Source of the DNA: Maea johnstoni
Taxonomy: Eukaryota; Annelida; Polychaeta; Spionida; Magelonidae
Direction: 5' to 3'
DNA length: 64,000 bases
Assembly: GCA_963942565.1 (NCBI GenBank)
Contig: OZ012685.1
Coordinates: forward strand, 47,456,610-47,520,609
Shown here: positions 53,336 through 64,000 of the stretch, piece after piece
How the letters are laid out: the number at the start of each line of letters is the position of its first letter
How positions within the stretch are numbered: position 1 is the stretch's first letter
Position numbers and translations under genes: made by a program
The notes under the pieces: model-generated
Seen by the model: only the letters and a program-made list of their open reading frames with translations
Database searches by the model: none
What the model was told of the DNA's origin: nothing

Positions 53336-53796
53336 TCCTCATCACCGCTATACTTATGACCTTGTCATCTTTACCATAGAGTAGCACTGTCTATTTGAAC
53401 ACTATCTTAAAAGGCTCCATGTATATATCATCCTGGGTTTATTTTTACATGGCAAAATTGCCTTTTGAAACATACACAAACTGTTCGCCTAGAATGAAAT
53501 CAAATTGTAGGAAATACGAGTGGCAATCGAGGGAGAGGAACTTGATGCATTACCGCCATATGAGACATCTAATTAAAAATCAATCTTTGTTATTTCATTG
53601 CTCCACCGAATTCAGCGTCCTTGACATTCTCGCGTTTCTTTGTATAAGGAAAGGAATTCCAATTTGCCTTCCAATCTTCTGGCTCAAATATCAGCGACTA
53701 GGAGCGACAGTCAGAGGAAAAACAGTCGGTGGCAGAGTCTGCACAATACCACTAACCCTATAAATTGTCATGTCTCCCACTTGTGCAGTGCAGACA

Positions 53797-53950
53797 CATG
53801 TCAAAAAAGCCAAGCAAATAAAAGCTATGTTCAGTCATGAGGTCATATATGCATTCATGCCGCGTAAAACTGGGTGGCAAATGGGCATGCGGTCGTGTAT
53901 TATGCCCGGGCTGCCCACGCATTTAGTGCAGGAATTTAATGTCGGCACTG
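53797..53950. repeat. 5'-truncated TA-flanked MITE
   Basis: Interior and 3' end of the CAGTG..CACTG family, ending TTTAATGTCGGCACTG then TA. Followed at about 53968-54030 by a near repeat of 53716-53790 (GCAGTCTGCACAATAGCACT and CACTAACCCTAT), so the MITE lies between direct repeats of ~70 bp. Confidence 0.7.
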
Positions 53951-54288
53951 TATTGACACAATGGAAAAACAGGCCGTGGCGCAGTCTGCACAATAGCACT
54001 AACCCTATCACTTCATCTGTCTCCCACTTTTACTGTTAAAATGGAAAATCAATAAGACAATTACAGTTCTATATGAACTATTTCCTACCTTGCAACGTAA
54101 TATGGGAAAATCGCCTGTTCGTTACATTTTCCCATTACAGTTGACTCTTGAGGACAAGCATTATAAACCGGTAGAAAGATCATGCATAGTTTTACATAAT
54201 GAACTGAGGCCATAACTAGGTGATACGGAATTGGATTAGATAGGTAAGGTCGTTTACTGCAGAAAATGTTCTAGCCGTTGGACTATAA

Positions 54289-54635
54289 ACAGTATCGGCA
54301 GTTATTTCCTGCATTAAATGCTTGAGCATCCCAGGCATGATATACGACCGCAAGCCTGATTGTCACCCATTTTTTGTAGGCGTGGATTTAATTCCAGTAA
54401 AAGTTGACCGGCCGTCTACCAGTGTTAATAGTTGTTCAAACAACCATGGATAACAAATCAAAAAATAAGCCATGCAGTCATCAATGACACACGTAGCTTT
54501 TGAATCAAAGCTATGTTCAGTTGTGAGGTAATCTATGCACTCATGCCCAGAAAACTAGGTGGCTGTCTGGTGTGTGGTTGTGTATTACGTCCGGGCTGCC
54601 CACGCATTTAGTGCAGGAGTTAAATGTCGGCACTG
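54289..54635. repeat. Two TA-flanked MITE copies, one truncated
   Basis: 54289-54375 is the start of one copy (CAGTATCGGCAGTTATTTCC) cut short. 54376-54635 is a fuller copy in the opposite sense, ending AAATGTCGGCACTG then TA. Confidence 0.75.
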
Positions 54636-55195
54636 TAACTCGATATTAGCTATTGGACTCTTTTCGTATTGAGGGGAGTTCATGTTAGTTTCATTAAACA
54701 GGATCAGAATCTACCCTATGGGCAATGTAAACAACACCACGGCTATATCACATGACTCCAAAATCAATGGAAATTATTGTATGACTGGAAAATCAGATCT
54801 CAGTTGTTTTCTTTTGGGATGAATACATTCATTATATATTCATCCTATAAGTAAACAGCAAAGACAGAAAGAGATTTCCCAGTCGTCATTTGATATTTCT
54901 ATTATGCAGGACCGCAAGTAATCCATCGCTCAATTGGGCGACTCGGGGCAAGTTAGTGTAGTGCTGTTGTGGGCCATTTAACCATCACTTTGTTAATTGA
55001 AGCAGAATAATATAGCATTTACGATACAAGAACACAATTGTAATTGCTTGATTTATTGACTCGAACCACTCGGCGTTAGTGCTGCACTTTTGGTTCAATT
55101 GTTTTGATTGTTATGCGGGGAAACAACTGGTTAGGGAACTGAGGGTAAATGATTCGTAATGTGATATCATTATCGCGTTAACAAATGACTAGTTA
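54636..55195. other. No gene recognised
   Basis: AT-rich, nothing supported. Confidence 0.4.
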
Positions 55196-55918
55196 CAGTG
55201 CCAACATTGAATTCCTGCACTAAATGCGTGGCATTCTGGGTATAATGCACGACTGCACGCTCGATTGGCACCCAGTTTCCTGGACATGGATGCATGGATG
55301 ACCTTATAACTAAAAGTGACTTTGATTCGCAAGCTACATGCTCGTGGGCTATCGATGTGCTTGACTTATACATATTGGAACATATTGATTGAAAGAAAAT
55401 ATGGTGATATAAAAAAATCGCAAGAAGTGTCTCAGAATATATTGCATTTCTATTTTGTTTCTGTCGCACAGAGGAATATCCTAGAGGCTCAAGAGAAAGG
55501 TCAGCATAAGAGACTGTATATTGATTGTCCCTGCTGTCCCAGAGACAGCTGTTCCAAACATGCTACACAACACAACAATTATCAGCAACCTCTCCACTGA
55601 CATGTTCAATCACTGCCAGGACATGCTGCCGCCTGAAAGTCTTCAAGGAAATCACTGCATCCAGTCTGAGATCCTAAGTTTAGCTTGACAAATTGTTTGA
55701 TGTCCAGACTGCGATGCCATTTAGCGATTGATTAAGTCCATACTTAAGAAATACAGAAACGAGTGCTTGAAGGAGGAAGTGGTGAAAATCTACTTGACCG
55801 AGTAGATGATGGAATGAACTATAAACTATTTGTTTTAACAATAACGAGGAAGATATCTCGCAAAAGATGAATTGGCGGACGTCCAGTCGACTGGTGCAGG
55901 AACTAAATGTCTGTACTG
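55196..55918. repeat. Long or interrupted TA-flanked MITE
   Basis: Starts CAGTGCCAACATTGAATTCC and ends AACTAAATGTCTGTACTG, both family termini, but 723 bp apart instead of about 240. The middle (about 55380-55860) is unlike other copies and is either an insertion or the remnant of a longer parent. Confidence 0.65.
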
Positions 55919-56664
55919 TGCAACGTATTTTGCCAAAGCTCTATTAAAGTTGTGCATTGAAACATGGTACTTTTGGAAATCATTTCTAATTAAATTGGTT
56001 CTTCTGATGTACGCTATGGGCATACTTGCAGGACATATTCTATAATATGATATAATCTAAAACTGGCTGTTGAGATCTTAGTATAGCTTTTGGCAAATGG
56101 TTTTTATTTTACTCTCCAAGTGGCTTCATATCAATAATCCATCTCCTATATTATTCATCATGAATTGTCTCGCTAGGGAATGACACATTTCTTTAGGATA
56201 CTACACACACTGATTGGTGAAGTCCCACTAAAGCATTCCAGCTGCCTACCTGGCTAGCAGGCATTTTCTATATGCCTCGACTTGATGGCGGTATGCAATT
56301 AACTAATGCTCTTCACAGCACTCTCAGCATTGCCTTCAGTTAATCCTCCATTACATAATGCGATGATCCTGGATAAAGCAATAATGCAATGATCTAGTCA
56401 TAAGCCTATGGCAGTGATAAGTAGAAGCAGGTAACACCCACACCCACCCCATAGCCCAGTGAGGGGAGGGAGTAGGAGTTCTGTTCACACATTGTTTGGC
56501 CATATATCAGGTCTCATATAGTCCGTCAACCTTGTCCATTGTGTTTAAATTATACTTTTGCAAATAAGGTGTTAGGTTTAAGCCAAAGCTGAAGCTGGCA
56601 TGTGGTCTAATGTATTTTGAAATTGTATGGTATCGCATGTTTATTGACTGTAGTAATATTATTA
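55919..56664. other. No gene recognised
   Basis: AT-rich, nothing supported. Confidence 0.4.
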
Positions 56665-56804
56665 GTTATCCTTGTTGTGAAAATGGTGCACCACAAAATG
56701 TCTATGAGAAACCAGCAGGTATACATGTAGCACACGGCTGTCTGGCCTCGTGCGATACCTGAACACAGACATCAGCCATGTACAATTTTCACTACAAGGA
56801 TAAC
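56665..56804. repeat. 140 bp foldback element
   Basis: GTTATCCTTGTTGTGAAAAT and ATTTTCACTACAAGGATAAC are inverted with one mismatch, and the match continues with a few more mismatches. No target duplication seen. Confidence 0.7.
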
Positions 56805-57676
56805 AAGTTTCTCAACTGCTCCCCCCACCACCACATAAATGTTGAATTAGGACAACACGTTCTAAGTTCAATGTTCTTGCAAACACCATCCAAGAGAACA
56901 GACATCAAAATTACTTCCTGCTTTCTTTATTACCAGATATACACTATTTTAGTAGACTATACTAGTGCTTTAAACACCCAAAAATATTTTTCTAGCAGCC
57001 ATTTTGTGGCTATGGTAAAGCGACCTCTATCAGCGGAGAATGTGGTTTGCCTAACAAAAATTGCCATGGCACGACAGAAAATATTGGGCTCCTAACAATG
57101 AATGTTGTAAAATCATTATTAGAATCCAAATACAGGATTAATATTAAGATCCTAATAATGAACGTTGTGAAAAGCATTGCTAAGATCTCAATACAGCCCA
57201 GTACAATAAACAAATTGACCAATCATGATCAGCAGCGAGATTCAATGTGAAGCTGATGATGAAATGCATGTTCACATTAGCATAACTTATGTAGCCAGAA
57301 GATATTCGTACATCAATTTTTTACTTATACAAAAAAGCGATATGTTGATAAAGAAATTGAGTGAAGGTGATAATTCTGATTGTGAATTACTTTTGTTCTG
57401 TAAGATTTACCTACGCTTATGGTGGATACAGCAATGAGAAAGGATTTCGTAACCAGGAAGAAGCACTCTTCTTTGTTCAAATAGTCTTAAGCGTCCATGC
57501 AACTGCAAATACACCATAGACAGGTCTTTACAACGCTGTACATTTGTTTAGCAACCAGACAAACCCTATAGTCTTTTTCTTTAGCATGGAATACTAGTAT
57601 AGCAAAACACTTTTATCAGCAAATAATTCTGTAAGCACTTACAAGACATCATGTCCAGCCAACGAGTAAACATAGT
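56805..57676. other. No gene recognised; dispersed repeat at 57100-57240
   Basis: Overlapping open frames at 56778-57095 and 57047-57250 (plus) have no family motif. Within 57090-57180 the phrase CCTAA(C/T)AATGAA(T/C)GTTGT(A/G)AAA occurs twice, about 58 bp apart. Confidence 0.4.
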
Positions 57677-57885
57677 GTGTCCTTTTTAAGTCAGCCAATT
57701 TGGAAGTTTTAAAAGGAAATCTCAATACACTTTACTTTTGTAAGAGTAACTGGATAGAATGATGATAAAATTGTGTCCAGCCTACCTATAAATGAGGTTA
57801 GGCCTTTTTAAGTCAGCCAATTTTGGAGTTTCAAAATAAATCACAAAAGAATTATTCTTGTAAGAGTAACTGTATACAATGGATT
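57677..57885. repeat. ~120 bp tandem duplication
   Basis: CCTTTTTAAGTCAGCCAATTT..TTCTTGTAAGAGTAACTG occurs at 57678-57755 and again at 57803-57875 with moderate divergence. Confidence 0.85.
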
Positions 57886-58204
57886 GGCTGCCAAGAGAAG
57901 GTAATCGATGGGAAAACTGTTGGGGAAATAGTTGTCACAGGGAAACAAGGATTGATGTTTTTAAAACAATTCCTGAACTGCGCGCTATTTAGTTCACAGG
58001 GCCACGCGGATGCTGACAAGCTGTACTCACTTGCAATATCGCGAGATCCAGAATAAACACGGTGAACAGTCTATTGCAAACTTACTCCTGAATTACGTCA
58101 AAAAGGGGTACTAGTAACACTGCATTTTGTTCATCGACCGTTATCAGTGTGTGTTATGAAATTTCGTTTTTCTTTTCGCCACTTTTTCTACAATATTGTA
58201 CATA

Positions 58205-58310
58205 AGTGACTATGCAGTTGTTAACTGGTGGAGGAAACCAGAGTACCCGCCTAACCCCAAGTCACTGTTAACTTTCTTAGATGCCCCGGGAGGGATTCGA
58301 ACCCAGACAG
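58205..58310 (-). repeat. tRNA-derived SINE fragment
   Basis: On the minus strand CTGGGTTCGAATCCCTCCC (B box), AGTGACTTGGGGTTAGGCGG and GTACTCTGGTTTCCTCCACC, the body of the SINE at 4815-5110. Confidence 0.8.
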
Positions 58311-59835
58311 TGTGTGTTATGATATTTTTTATCTTTACACAATATTACACTCTCTATAGGATAGACCTAAAACTAATTGTAGCATGCATAAAAGTGGCAC
58401 ATTTTCCTTCTGATCTTCTTATCTTGTTTCAGAGATAACAAACTTGATTACGCACTAAGATTTACTTTACATCTTTCGTTAACTCATTCACATTCATTTC
58501 CACTGGAATGCATCGTCTGCTACACACATACCTTTTAAAATAACTCTGAAATAAAGCAAAATTTCGTGAAATATTTGAAGGACAGTCGTTGTTTCGCTTT
58601 AATCAATATTTCTCCTTCAAATATCTTCCAAAAAATGCTTTTGTTAGAAAATTATCATCAAAATTGTCATGCAAGTTTTGGCTACTATAAGTGTTGCTGG
58701 GTCAAGAAAAAGAGTTATCAGTTGTGGCAAGAGTGCCAGAAAAAAGCAGGTGTGGTCACATTGTATGAAACACAAGAGACAGTTCCCTGCTAGACAATAC
58801 AAAGAGTGACAGAAACAATTACGTCCGAGCTCAAAGCAATTTTCATCAGCATATTGCCCTATGTAACGTACTTAGTACAATGTTTTGTTTAAAAACGAAT
58901 AAAAGGCATGTGATTTATGGTTCTCTTGTTGTTTTTTGTCTATCAATCTGTTTATTTGATTTTTTGTCATTTTCGGTGGAGGCTCTTAGAGTCTATTGAG
59001 CAGCTCGCCCTGCTACATGTAAGCTACATGTTAGGACAACATAGAAACAATTCACATTTGTTGAAAAATACCATCCATACTGAGATTATAGAGTTGAAAC
59101 TATAACTATGTGGAATTCTTATTTAAAGTGTCAGGAAATGGCTGAAAATGCATTGCAGAATGTCACGAACTCTAGAGCTTAAGAGGCCCTTGTGCGGCAT
59201 GTGTCCCAGGAAATTTGAAAATTAAAATAACGTGTCTTTGATAAATGTACATGATCCCCTAGATATCAAATGTGGTTGGTGGCTAGGAAATCAAACTCCA
59301 GTTGCATACTAATATCAATAAGGTACAAATGTTAAATTTGCATGGATTCTGTTTATCAAAATAGACTAAATGTCGAGTCCAAAGAGACACAACATGTGAC
59401 CCTGCAATCCTGCAGAAACCCTGCAGAAATCTTTCAATTAAAATGCAAATTCTTTTGACTGCCTAGAGTATTGTATTTGTACTAGGGTCGATCATAATCC
59501 AGGGATCCTGTCCCAAAGGATGACTGATCTGATACGTAGCCACTGATCATTTGCTGCCTCTCAGCATTGCCAGAGTGGTTTGAATACAATTCGAGGCATG
59601 TGAAATGTTACACACTAACTTGGGGATGTTCATCCGGGGATATGACGTCATTCTCTGAAAGTGACATCTGACTTGCAATTATTCATTTGATTGGTTATTC
59701 GCCTATGTGCCGGGTTTGAAAACTGACTTATGATTGGCTGATCAAAGCCATGGTGGGATGGTTAATCTTCTATGGCTGGAACAATGGATATTCTATGCAA
59801 GCAGGTTATGTAATTTCTTTATATTTCTAATTTTT
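58311..59835. other. No gene recognised
   Basis: AT-rich. Frames at 58566-58793 and 58917-59105 (plus) have no recognised motif. Confidence 0.4.
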
Positions 59836-59955
59836 TGCCATGTGGTCTAAGACGTTGCCACTGACTGCTATCTGTGTTTCATCACTGTCCGGGTTCGAAT
59901 CCCACATGGGGCATGTGAGTAAGATGCCAGTGACTTGGTGTTAGGATGTGCCATT
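59836..59955 (+). repeat. tRNA-derived SINE
   Basis: CATGTGGTCTAAGACGTTGCC (A-box region), CCGGGTTCGAATCCCACATG (B box), GATGCCAGTGACTTGGTGTT body. Same family as 4815-5110. Confidence 0.85.
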
Positions 59956-61354
59956 TTAACTCTCAGCAGCAAACGGTCACGTGACTGAAACTGTAGCAAT
60001 GAGCCAATGAGACAAGCGGTTTGGGTCACGTTACCGTTTGCTTTTAAAATAGTTTAAAAGTTAAAATGGCGGCGATTACATGGTGTACGTCATTGCAATA
60101 AATATTGGATTTTGTATGGTAAAGCGGCCGATTATCCTACTTTCCATCGGGAGAATGATAGAGAATGGTTCAAGGACCACACACAACGAAAAAATTGTGT
60201 GTGTTTCCTTGAGAGTTTCGATCGGCGATTGAGTTTAGATGCTTTGTTTACATCTGGCTGGAGCTGCGTTGTCCACCTTGTGTATTATATATAAAGAAGA
60301 TAGCAGTTCTAATGTTCATGTGGTGTTTTCTTGGCTTGTAGGGATCGTAGGACGCTGAAACTTCGTCTGAGACTTATCAAGAGGGTGGCCAACGTCACTA
60401 TAACGATCATAACTGTACAGGACGAATTTTGAAGTAAAACTATACCATAAGACACTTGTACAGATACAAATATCTGTGAGAGGTTCCATCACGAGTGGAT
60501 GGAAAGAGGAGGTATCTTGCACGAGTGAGCGATTTTGTGTCTTGGGACGAGGCTTACCTGTTTCTCCCACAATAAGAAAGGAGAAATGTAAACGTTTTAC
60601 CGTGAAGTTAGCTAGCTAAACTAGGTCAGTCAAAGGTCACCTGTGCACTATTTCAACAATGTTTGTTGTGACGTGCACCGTTTGTTTTCCCTAGAAACTG
60701 GCGCCAGATCACGTACGTGACGCTTGTTCAAGTCCACGCACACTGTTGTTAGGTGTACCTTTCACCCAGCAGCAGTGACCCCTTGATTAAAATTGAGGGA
60801 CTTGATTGGACAATTACACTAGTTTGACCTTTAACCCCATTGAAGACAACCCATTGAGGACAACTTATCCTTAACTGTAAAACACACTTCAGAGTGGGAG
60901 AAATACAGTTCCATAGTTGCCATTTCTCCTAGGTGGCTAGAAAGCCATTTCGTAGTTCTACAAGGAATCGTTCAGACCCTACCCCTCTATCTGGAAGAGG
61001 ACGCTATAAATAGCTATACGACCCCTTTAAAACAAAATGCCGGAAAGTAATAAGCATGTGAGCCATGGTGCATGTCCCTAACCCTCAATTACTGCCCCCT
61101 ACCATTACATGAGATATGGCCTCAGTGCAGAGAAGTCATTGCGTGAGCAATCAAGTTACTGAGTAGGGGTATTCTAGAATCCCAAATAAGTGCTATTAGG
61201 CAACTCGTTCTCTATTTACCGGAATAAAGTGACACACTTTTGGTTTTCGTAATATATTGATGTCAAGGTCTTCCAGGAAAGTTTAGTAGATCATAGGTAT
61301 TCTTTTACAAATAGTCCTTAATAAACTTTCGTTTTTAAGAGCTCATACCAAGCT
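59956..61354. other. Possible promoter region, no gene proven
   Basis: Carries CACGTGAC (59977-59984), CAAT-box-like GAGCCAATGAG, a YY1-like motif at 60063-60073 and several CpG, unlike the AT-rich surroundings. A 60-codon plus frame at 60112-60294 (MYGKAADYPTFHREND..) and minus frame 60570-60316 have no family I recognise. A plus-strand transcript starting near 60.06 kb is possible but unproven. Confidence 0.3.
60063..60073 (+). promoter_or_regulatory. YY1-like motif
   Basis: AAAATGGCGGC matches the animal YY1 consensus (AAnATGGCGGC) often found at TATA-less start sites. The ATG within it opens only a 12-residue frame. Confidence 0.4.
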
Positions 61355-61640
61355 CAACATTTGTGCTTGCCCCGTTGCCCGGGGCAAGTAAAATTTGTAA
61401 AAAATAGCTGAAGGGCGAGTGAAAACTGCATCTTGGTTGCCCCACTCATATTTCAGGTTTACTTTTGAGAATGTGTGGACGTTTTGTGGTCTGGCATCCA
61501 AGCTTGTCCTAGAAAATATGCTTCCACATGCCAGCATCATGTTCTTGGTCTTAAATGAAACATATTTATAAAACATAGCATTTTTCAAGGGCAGAAAGTT
61601 GAATCTCATTTGCCCTACCGGGCAAGTCGCCGCAAAAGTT
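61355..61640. repeat. GGGCAAGT element
   Basis: GTGCTTGCCCCGTTGCCCGG near one end and CCCTACCGGGCAAGTCGCC near the other. Related to the pieces at 9640-9760 and 10210-10305. Confidence 0.7.
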
Positions 61641-61856
61641 AACGTAATCCATTTTCGTAATAAAATCTATGCGTAAGATTTGCCATTGATCGTAATTGGT
61701 CTAGAGATGCTATTAAGATTTGTGGTCATCAATCTAGAACAATCTGCCTGTCAGGGAGTTAATGCCCCGCCTGATGGATGAGGTCTGCACTGAGTCTTAT
61801 TTTACCCCATTCACTCACTCTAGTCTTAGGCAGGTCCCATGAAATGCTGTAGAGCT

Positions 61857-62059
61857 TTAACCCTTATGCTGGTGGTGGCTAATTTGGTCATTACAAAATT
61901 ATGTAAAACATGAAAAACTACTGAGCCCCTGGCATCTGGGAGTACTCAAGCAGCGAGAGCTAGCTAATAAACACCAAAATGACAGGGTTTAGATGGTTAT
62001 CAAAAATATTTGTGTCCTCGTGATTTGGATGAAAGTACCCTCAGCATTGGAAGGGTTAA
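61857..62059. repeat. TTAACCCTT MITE, single copy
   Basis: TTAACCCTTATGCTGGTGG to AGCATTGGAAGGGTTAA. The interior GAGTACTCA..GCGAGAGCTA and ATGGTTATCAAAAATATTTG is shared with 30599-30973. A piggyBac-like TTAA MITE is inferred. Confidence 0.85.
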
Positions 62060-62380
62060 CAGCAGAGACACCATGTGCGTTATGGTCCAACCACTCGGCT
62101 ATTGGGCAGCCCCTGAATCAGATGCCGGAGATACGCACTGCGCATAATAGTGATCAATAGTTGATTTATCTGCCGGATCACCGTCCTGTAACTTCTTTCT
62201 CTGGCTGTTCACTCCAATATGTGATGGATATTTCACGCTAGGAAGCTGCATGTGTGTGTTCTCAATGTTCGGGTCAAATTTCGGTGCCATGGCTTATTTG
62301 TACTCTATGGCATGGGTATTGCCTTGCTAGAAACCGCAGACATAGCCAGCGAGGGGTTCTTTAGATAATATCCAGAAATT

Positions 62381-62566
62381 AACCCTTGCAGTGCTGAGGC
62401 TACTTTTGTCCAAAGCACAGTAACGCAAAGATTCTTGAAAACCATCTAAATTTGATAGCTCTGGCCGAGTACTCTCAGGGGATTACCCATTTGCCATTTT
62501 AGTCATTTATAAGGTTTCGCATAGTTTTGTATCGGCCAAATTAGCCACCAGCAGCGTAAGGGTTAG
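62381..62566. repeat. TTAACCCTT MITE, reverse orientation
   Basis: TTAACCCTTGCAGTGCTGAGG to GCAGCGTAAGGGTTA, same family and opposite sense to 61857-62059, 320 bp away. Confidence 0.85.
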
Positions 62567-62940
62567 TGCAAACTCCATATCCACACATTATGTACACCAT
62601 ATCATCCCGCCTGCCCTGCTACCGAACAAACAATGCTTTTAGACAGTAACCTTGTCAATTTAAACCATGCGTCACATGGGATATGATCAGGATGTTTCAA
62701 ATGCCCATATCGGTTCTAACATGTCAAAGATGCTTAATATCTCGGTATGTTTAGGATAAGCGAGAGGGAAATCCTGACTGAAGGAGCTCAGGCGCGATCG
62801 ACTAAAGTGAGGTTCACATTACCATTCAAATCCGAGTTCATGCAACATTCAAGGATGCCCAAAACCCATTAAGAAAGATATTTGTATATTTAATGGTCTT
62901 TATACACTTCACTGAATGATGACATTATGCAAATTAAGCC

Positions 62941-63110
<170 letters not shown>

Positions 63111-63904
63111 TTTTTTAGAATTGACTCACCTTGCACATCTAAATACAAGATATCTATTATAAAAAAGCAATTTACCTACAGGTATCACTTGATATTCTTG
63201 CTTGATCTAGATAAGGAACAGTGTAGAATTTTCACTTACAGTTTGTTTTGCTATCAACCAAAAAATGCTGCAATTACATTACACAATTATAGGAGAATTA
63301 GATTTAAAACATGTGTGTATCAACTTTTGATTCAAAAGGCAGCCTATGTACATTTCAAACGTAAAACCTTTTGTTTCGCCTTTGATGTGTAAATGAATTC
63401 TGGATTGCAAATATATGTTAATACAAGGCGATTTGCTTATCTGAAAAGACTGATTATCCATACGCAGTAGAGACTGATTTGCATTTATCTGATTTGCACT
63501 TAGCTGTTGAGCACTTTCAGTGTTAACAGAAAGAGGAATGGCATGAACATTTTCATCAATTGAAGATAAACGTAAAGTGTCTACCTAATGGGTATGGCTG
63601 TCATTACGAAGAAAGCGTCTCCTTAATTGTTCTCAGAATGAATGTTTCATGAATAGCAGCACGTTTTATAGTTGCTGAAGTAAGCATGCGCTCAACAGCA
63701 TTGTGCTGTGTATATCAATTGTATTTGAAGTGCTCGTATTGTCTCATAAATCACTGTCCAGTTATATGTAAACATATCTGAAAAGGTAAAACTAAACTAA
63801 AAGGGAAAAATGCCTGTTTTCTATATATGTCTTAAATATTGCATCTAATCACTAAATGCACATATATGCCGGACCTTCTGTACACGACAGATGTGAAAAG
63901 GTTG
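63111..63904. other. No gene recognised
   Basis: AT-rich; nothing supported. Confidence 0.4.
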
Positions 63905-64000
63905 GCCCGTATGCTGCTGGTTGCTCATTTGGCCAATACCAAATGTGGCAAAAAAAACTTTAAAGAAAACCTACTGAATCCCTGGCACATGTATACTCAT
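63905..64000. repeat. TTAACCCTT MITE, cut by window end
   Basis: CCGTATGCTGCTGGTTGCTC, TTTGGCCAATACCAAATG and CCCTGGCACATGTATACTCA follow the order of the 61857-62059 copy. Confidence 0.75.

Overview
This is AT-rich, repeat-laden metazoan DNA. The one host gene I can recognise is split by canonical GT-AG introns. It is accompanied by tRNA-derived SINEs, many small terminal-inverted-repeat (TIR) elements, a CR1/L2-type LINE fragment, a Ty3/gypsy LTR element and very long (AT)n, (AGT)n, (AAT)n, (GA)n and (CATA)n tracts. The style fits a marine invertebrate (invertebrate deuterostome or lophotrochozoan), but the species cannot be told from the sequence. Two runs of exactly 200 N (12600-12799, 33888-34087) are placeholder assembly gaps.

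1-12 kb, minus strand: ten consecutive exons of an ABCC-type (MRP1-like) ABC transporter, running from the second half of transmembrane domain 1 (exon 11905-11648) to the end of nucleotide-binding domain 1 (exon 1513-1327). Every splice phase agrees, and Walker A, Q-loop, signature, Walker B and H-loop are all present. The 3' half of the gene lies beyond base 1. The 5' exons were not found in the remaining 52 kb. The introns hold odd structures: a second copy of the last exon's 5' half differing only by synonymous changes and running into a (TAC)n expansion; a minisatellite whose units each carry a copy of an exon's 3' splice site; and a 1.2 kb 20-bp minisatellite.

12-24.6 kb: a SINE-derived tandem array beside the first gap, a 926 bp TA-flanked element with ~70 bp TIRs, a perfect 21-bp hairpin, two weak candidate exons, and a near-whole Ty3/gypsy element (19694-24580) with identical 222 bp LTRs and a 5 bp target duplication, i.e. 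very young.

24.7-42.45 kb: a giant imperfect inverted duplication. The left arm (about 24697-33421) and right arm (about 35045-42447) are reverse complements at very roughly 90% identity, around an (AC)n/(AT)n/gap centre. Each arm shows the empty site of insertions found only in the other: a 1277 bp hAT-like element, a tRNA SINE, a ~316 bp element, nested TA-flanked MITEs and two ~655 bp elements. Tandem arrays also differ in copy number between arms (58 bp unit about 3 versus 13; 61 bp unit 1 versus 9).

42.5-64 kb: no recognisable host gene. It holds a second SINE-derived array, a LINE ORF2 C-terminal fragment, SINEs, many TA-flanked MITEs, TTAA-type MITEs, microsatellites, and one CpG-bearing patch with a YY1-like motif near 60.07 kb that might be a promoter.
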